Origin: Primula veris
Taxonomy: Eukaryota; Streptophyta; Magnoliopsida; Ericales; Primulaceae
Length of the DNA stretch: 64,000 bases
Reading direction: 5' to 3'
NCBI GenBank assembly: GCA_963682055.1
Contig: OY821747.1
Location: 12,822,258 to 12,886,257 of the forward strand
Below are positions 58,600 to 64,000 of the stretch, piece after piece. A program made the position numbers and the translations under genes. The first letter of the stretch is position 1. Each line of letters opens with the position of its first letter. The notes under the pieces are model-generated. The model made no database searches, was not told where the DNA came from, and saw only the letters and a list, made by a program, of their open reading frames with translations.

Positions 58600-60197
58600 T
58601 CCCTCCTTAAACTTAATTCTCTTCTATCCTTCATCCCAAGTATCTTCTTGTAGTTCTCGAGCAGCAGTGTCGGTAGCGGTTTCGTGAAAATATTTGCAAC
58701 TTGATCACGACTTGCCACATGAACCATTTTCACCGTTCCTTTCTTCACATGATCTCGAATAAAATGAAAACGAACGTCGATGTGTTTGCTCCTTTCATGG
58801 TTCACTGGATTTTTTGCCAGTTCGATCGCTGATTTGTTGTCGACTCGAATCTCGGTTGCCTCGTGTTGTGGATTCTCCATCTCACTTAGCAAATTCCTTA
58901 ACCAAATTGCGTGGCACACACACCAAGATGCTGCCACATATTCAGCTTCGCAAGTTGAGAGTGTCACAATCGGTTGCTTTTTCGACAGCCAAGTGAATGT
59001 CGTGTTTCCAACATAGAACACATATCCCGATGTGCTCTTTCGGTCATCTACATCTCCGCACCAATCGCTGTCGGAATATCCTACTAGCTTGAAACAATCA
59101 CTTTTAGAGTAGAATAACCCAAGGGATTCGGTTCCCCGAATATATCGCAGAATTCTCTTTACTGCTTTCAAATGTGTGTAAACCGGCTCCTCCATGAACC
59201 GACTTACTACTCCAACGCTATAAGAAATGTCCGGCCTTGTACATGTGAGATAGCGGAGACTTCCAACTAGACTTCGGTATTTGGTTGCATCTACTCGTTC
59301 TCCATCATCAAACTTAGAAAGTTTTGTACCGAGCTCCATCGGTGTCGATACCGAGTTGCAATCCGTCATTTTGTTCCTCTTCAAGATTTCTTTTGCATAT
59401 GCTTCTTGTGACACAAAAATTCCCGTATTTTCTTATCTAACCTCTAGACCAAGGAAATACTTCATCAATCCCAAATCCGTCATCTCGAATTCCCGAGTCA
59501 TCACGCTTTTAAATTTCTCTATCATTTCAGCATTGTTACCCATAAATATGAGGTCATCAACATAAAGAGTGACAAAGAGTAAATCACTTTCATTCTTTTT
59601 CACGTATAGCGCATGCTCATATGGGCATTGAGTAAACCCGTTCTTCTTGAAGTAGGTATCGATTCGGGTATTCCATGCTCGGGGTGCTTGCTTTAACCCA
59701 TATAGAGCCTTCCTCAACTTCAATACTTTACTTTCCTTCCCGTCTTTCGTGTACCCGGGCGGTTGTTCCACATACACCTCTTCTTCTAGCATGCCATTCA
59801 AAAATGCCGACTTGACATCCATTTGAAAAATTTTCCATTTGAATTGAGCTGCTTGAGCAATTAGAAGTCGAATTGTTTCCATTCTTGCAACCGGGGCAAA
59901 GACTTCATCATAGTTGCTCCCTGCCTTTTGTCTATAGCCCTTCACAACCAGCCGTGCCTTGTATCTTCCAATCTCGCCTTGGGCATTCATCTTTTTCTTA
60001 TATACCCATTTTACTCCTATCGCCCGACATCTTTTATGCAAATCCACCAAATTCCAAGTATTATTTCTTTCGATAGCCTTTATCTCTTCATCCATCACAG
60101 CTTGCCATTCTTTATCTCGTACCGCTTCTTCAAACGTAATTGTTTCGGCATCCGCCAAAAGGCAAATTAAATGTACCTCACTTGTCGAGTCGTACAA
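58587..60197 (-). pseudogene. copia-2 reverse transcriptase and RNase H
   Basis: RT shows GVKWVYKKKMNAQGEIGRYK, QMDVKSAFLNG, LRKALYGLKQAPRAW and the catalytic TLYVDDLIFMG. RNase H shows DISYSVGVVSRFM, GYSDSDWCGD, TLSTCEAEYVAA, IRVDNKSAIELAKNP and IFTKPLP. A single TAA at 59433-59435 (LEVR*ENTGIF) is the only interruption. The frame ends at 58587, reaching a few bases into the LTR. Confidence 0.92.
58600..58608 (-). promoter_or_regulatory. Polypurine tract of copia-2
   Basis: Minus-strand AAGGAGGGA directly before the 3' LTR start. Confidence 0.75.
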
Positions 60198-60364
60198 ATC
60201 TTGTATGCTTCACATCTTTGGTTGTCTCGGCCCTTCTCCATCATCAGATGTTTGAGTAATTTTCGGTGTAGCGGTTGTTGATTCTTCTTTTTCTTCCTTT
60301 TGCATCACCTCTTTTTGATTGTTCCAGTCCCATGCACTTTCTTCATTCACTTGCACATCTCGGC

Positions 60365-61408
60365 TTACAACCACCTTATTTTCAATTGGGTCGAATAGCT
60401 TGAAAGCTTTCGTCTTCTTATCATACCCGATAACACGTATTTTTTACTCTTATCATCTAGTTTGGTCCTTTTTTGATTTGGTACATGTGCATATGCCACA
60501 CTACCGAATACTTTGAAATGCGATACAGTCGGTTTCTGTCCACTCCAAGCTTCTTGTGGTGTTTGGTCTTCCAATCTCGCATGTGGACATCGGTTTTGTA
60601 CATACACGGCATATTGAACCGCTTCCGCCCAGAAATCCTTCGGCATGTCTTTACTTCTCAACATTGACCGAACCATGTCGAGAATTGTACGATTCTTTCT
60701 CTCGGCCACACCATTTTGTTAAGGTGAGTAAGGTGCGGTTAAGAATCTCTTGATCCCTTGTTCCTCGCAATAATTCATGAAATTTGTTGACATGTACTCT
60801 CCACCTCTATCTGACCGTAAAGCCTTGATATAAGACCCGGTCGTCTTCTCAACCAACACCTTGAATTTCTTGAACACCTCGAATGCCTCAGATTTTTCTT
60901 TCAAAAAATATACCCACGTTTTTCTTGTGTAATCGTCAATAAAAGTGATGAAGTACCTCTTCTCACTGAATGACTTAGGTGTGATCGGTCCGCATATGTC
61001 GGTGTGTACCAGTTCAAGAATTTCTTTCGCTCGATATTCTGTCTTCTTCGGGAACGAGCTCCTTGCATGCTTGCCGAGCAAACATCCTTCGCAAAACTTG
61101 GTGGTGTAGTCTATGTTCGGTAATCCATGAACCATGTCCTTCTTGGCCAACTCCTTTAGCCCACCATAATGGAGGTGACTGTATCTTAGATGCCACAATG
61201 CTGATTTGTCCTCCATGTCGAGTTGTAAACACTTTTCTCGTATATATCGCAAGTTGAGCTTGTACATGCGATTTTTGGCCATTTCGACTCGTGCTACCAA
61301 GCGCCCTTGGTTGTTTTTCAATTGTAGTACTAGATCTTTCATGAATACCGAGCAACCCTTCTCCACGAGTTGTCCGATACTGAGGATGTTACTTTTCAGA
61401 TCGGGGAC
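60365..61408 (-). pseudogene. copia-2 integrase
   Basis: The zinc-binding region reads [13 protein letters not shown]...[12 protein letters not shown]. The core reads [30 protein letters not shown] and QNGVAERKNRTILDMVRSM. A TAA at 60719-60721 replaces the Gln codon before NGVAERKN. A one-base loss near 60440 (KKYVLSG where KYVFIGYD is expected) shifts the C-terminal frame away from RT. Confidence 0.9.
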
Positions 61409-62726
61409 CTAGTAGACATCCTCGATCGACCCTTCTTTACCGTCTTTTTGATAAAAATATATTTTACCTCGGCCCTTTACTTGAATCTTTGATGCATCAC
61501 CGAATGATACATGTCCATCTTCAACATCTCGCATCTCCTTGAATAGGTGTTTGTGTCTGCACATGTGGTTGCTTGCTCTAGTATCGAGGTACCACACTGT
61601 GTCGTTGTCGGGATTGGTATCATTGTATGCCATCATAAGAACCCCATCTTTCATCTCATCCTTCGTGATAAGGTTGGTGTTCTCGTCTACTTTCTTCTTG
61701 AGATAGCAATCTTTTGCATAATGCCCGACCTTGCCACAATTGTAACACTTGTCGGAGTTGCAATCCTTCACATAGTGACCATACTTACCACACTTATAAC
61801 ACTTGACATTCGAGTGATTTGATCGGCCGCTTCTCCCACAACCACATCCTCTACCTCGCCAATTTTGTTGGCTTGACTGCCCCTTTTCCTCATAGTATCT
61901 TCCTTGACTTCGGCCTCCACCACCGCGACCATTTTCGCGACCTCTACGCCCGCGACTTCTACCTCAAAAGTTTTGAGCGTAGAGTACCTTTTCATCTTTA
62001 ATAGATATCTTGTCTTGTAGCGCTTCCTCAAGCGACTCTTTTTTCTTCATCTTCTTTCGCTGTTCATGCGCCTCAAGTGAACCAGCGAGATCATCGATGG
62101 TCATCTCTACCAAATTTTTCGACTCCTCAATTGCGCAAACAACATTCTCAAAATATTCGGTCAATGACCGCAAAATCTTCTCCACAACTCTTGCATCAGT
62201 TAGGATCTCTCCATTGCGTTTAAGTTGATTCACCACTGTTTGCACACGTGTGATGTATTCAGATATTCCTTCTGACTCCTTCATTTTCATGGCCTCCAAT
62301 TCGCCTCGAAGTGTTTGATGTCGTACTTGTTTAACTCGGTCAGCGCCTTTGAATACCTTTTGAAAAGTATCCCAAGCCTCCTTCGATGTGGTTGCACCAA
62401 CAATCTTCTCAAAACCTGACTCATTCACCGCTTGGAATAAGAGATAGAGATCAGTCTTGTCTTTCATACGCGTCTCTTTCACCGCCTTTAACTGTTTGCT
62501 GTTATGTTACCGGTAACTTCCGGTCCGTATAGCCGTTTTCGACTAATTCCCACACATCTTGTGCACCGAGCAACGCACGCATTTGAATACTCCAATTGTC
62601 GCATTTGAATTCTGGGAATACATCAGCCCCAATGATGTATTCCCAGAATTCATCCCAACGCTCTGATACCAATTTGACAAGATGTGGGTATTTCTTATTT
62701 AGAGGAGGCGAGTACACGACAAACAC
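61409..62726 (-). pseudogene. copia-2 gag and protease
   Basis: Gag includes FKCDNWSIQMRALLGAQDVW and a UBN2-type capsid (TSKEAWDTFQKVFKGADRVK, LKRNGEILTDARVVEKILRS). A Gly/Arg-rich linker and two consecutive CCHC knuckles follow (CYKCGKYGHYVKDC, CYNCGKVGHYAKDC). Protease shows WYLDTRASNHM, where the usual Asp-Thr-Gly has become DTR. There is a frameshift near 62500 and stops at 61964-61966 and 61409-61411. The shadow frame at 61768-62031 is not real. Confidence 0.88.
62661..62672 (-). promoter_or_regulatory. Primer binding site of copia-2, initiator tRNA-Met type
   Basis: Minus-strand TGGTATCAGAGC, the classic copia site, two bases from the LTR at 62675. Confidence 0.92.
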
Positions 62727-63056
62727 AATCTCTTATTATGCTTTCTTCTTTCTTTTTTTGTTGTAATCTTTACAAAGTTCTACATCAATTTATAGACTAT
62801 AAAATAGACTATTGAAATTCTAGATACACTTGATTCTGACCTTCTGTTACTAAAACATTCATAACTTATTATAGGAAACTCCAAACGATTTGAAACCTTC
62901 ACCATTAAAATCTAGACTTAAAAATCTTTAATTTGATAGGTCATACACCTAAATTGAGCAACGTTTTCCCCTTCAACTTCACTCTTTAATTAACCTCAAA
63001 AAACTGTTCAATGTGGAGTCTCAACTTTAATGTCGAATTAAGTTTATTTTTCAACA
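62675..63056 (-). repeat. 5' LTR of copia-2
   Basis: 382 bp with TG...CA ends. A possible TATA box (CTATAAATT on the minus strand) lies at 62787-62795. Confidence 0.93.
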
Positions 63057-63175
63057 AAAACATACTAAAGATTAAGTGATGATTAAAAGCCAGGAAGAAA
63101 AGCTAAAGATACATATTATTGCCCTATTTACAAGTTCTAATTGCCGGCATTGAATTTAACAAAAAAACCTGTAAG
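63057..63175 (+). repeat. Segmental duplication, copy 2, last part
   Basis: AAAACATACTAAAG, then AAGTGATGATTAAA, AGAAAAGCTAAAGATACAT and TCTAATTGCCG match 40.77-40.89 kb. Similarity fades beyond about 63175. Confidence 0.75.
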
Positions 63176-64000
63176 TGATAACCACCACGTCAGTCTACAT
63201 AAACAATTTTAGAATTGTTTATCTCACCACTTTCACATCATATGTACCAAAAAAAGAAAAAAAAATCATCTTAGATTTTAATTATAGAAAAGCAAAACTA
63301 TTGAGGAAAATAAATATCAAGTAATTATCGTTTATATTATAGTCCAGAAAATTAGAAAATATAAGTGAAAAGAATAATTGTTTATAAAAGTCGAACACAA
63401 TTCCAAAACACAATGCACGGGTTCAATATATCTGAAATAAAAATAAATCCGCCATTTGACCAAAAAGTTTTTAAATACAAAATATCTCAAATATTGAAGG
63501 CAGACTGGATGGTTCAGAACTCGAATGTACAGATAATAGCACCATAGCAATGAGATAATCAGGAACATACACCTCATTTGGGCAGATGTGTTAACAAGCC
63601 TATGAGGAAAAAAAGCACAACATGCTTCGTTTGACTTGTTCCACATTTTCCATTCTCACGATATCCTTAAGTGACACAGAACTCGGAATATGGGCTGCGA
63701 CGCTATTATGATAATCCTCAACATTTAAGTAAAAAAACCCGCAACATGCTTCGTTCTACTTGTTCCACATTTTCTCTTCTTACGATATTCTTAAGCGACA
63801 CAAAACTAGGAATATGAGCCGACATGACCGCATTTTGAGCTAGCCCAAGAGGCACGGGCTTAGAGCCCAAAAAACCGTATATTTTTAAGGCCCCCGTTTG
63901 GAAAAATATTAAACAAACAAACAAATAAATAAATATGTATAATTAATTTACTTTTTCTAATCAATAGTTATCGGCCGAGTGGTTGTTTTACTTACTAAAG
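63176..64000. other. Unassigned end region with a direct repeat
   Basis: AT-rich, with two copies of a roughly 90-bp sequence (63618-63710 and 63737-63825). They share GCAACATGCTTCGTTCTACT or near variants, then TTGTTCCACATTTT, ACGATAT and TAAGCGACACA. On the minus strand the second reads HIPSFVSLKNIVRRENVEQV and the first is a broken version. I do not recognise the family. Confidence 0.5.

Larger units (their letters stand above)
58219..63056 (-). mobile_element. Ty1/copia retrotransposon (copia-2), nearly complete, 5-bp target duplication
   Basis: Two LTRs of 381 and 382 bp differ at roughly ten positions. They frame, on the minus strand, a tRNA-Met primer site, gag, protease, integrase, RT, RNase H and a purine tract. 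The flanks AAAAC (58214-58218 and 63057-63061) form a target duplication, and the paralogous site near 40.77 kb holds a single AAAAC with no insertion. The coding frame has a few stops and two frameshifts, so the copy is young but no longer autonomous. Confidence 0.93.

Noticed and set aside
61768..62031. Val/Glu-rich minus-strand frame next to gag
   Set aside because: It is the alternative frame of the Gly/Arg-rich linker and zinc knuckle region of copia-2.

Overview
This window looks like nuclear DNA from a eudicot plant with a transposon-rich genome. It holds plant-type genes with many short GT-AG introns, Ty1/copia and Ty3/gypsy (Tat-type) LTR retrotransposons primed by plant tRNAs, several small inverted-repeat elements, and long AT-rich spacers. 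I see no bacterial-type genes, rRNA, tRNA gene or CRISPR array. The species cannot be named from the sequence.

Layout. From 1 to about 5.4 kb lies a minus-strand Tat-type gypsy element. It has a tRNA-Asp primer site and a 5' LTR, a gag start joined directly to the end of integrase by a large internal deletion, a 134-bp tandem repeat block, and a multi-exon coiled-coil gene running antisense to the element. From 5.4 to 11.5 kb is a minus-strand copia element (copia-1) with a nearly full gag-pol broken by stops. At 11.5-11.9 kb sits a Mutator-like MITE with a perfect 9-bp target duplication, and at 12.7-13.6 kb a 924-bp foldback element with an 8-bp duplication.

Host genes. At 13.7-20.7 kb (+) is an intron-containing but broken RCL1 (RNA 3'-phosphate cyclase-like) gene with a duplicated first exon. 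At 25.3-28.8 kb (-) is a 5'-truncated, broken DEG9-type protease gene. At 29.3-34.6 kb (-) is a RING-H2 E3 ligase of the SIS3 type. Its ten exons join in frame to 356 residues, and its tiny first exon is present four times among GAA repeats. At 40.25-45.5 kb (+) is a broken NDUFAF7/MidA-type methyltransferase gene. SIS3 is the only host gene here that looks intact.

From 38.3 to 63.2 kb the sequence is a local duplication. The upstream part of the NDUFAF7 pseudogene (38.3-40.9 kb) recurs downstream of it (46.1-63.2 kb). The second copy has been split by an old plus-strand copia element (copia-3, 48.1-55.0 kb), a hAT-type non-autonomous element (55.4-56.9 kb, with another MITE nested in it) and a younger minus-strand copia element (copia-2, 58.2-63.1 kb). 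The first copy supplies the empty site for copia-2.

Limits. Exon borders were read by eye from GT/AG signals and from remembered family conservation. Family names for the MITEs rest on target duplications and terminal repeats. No alignment or database search was run.
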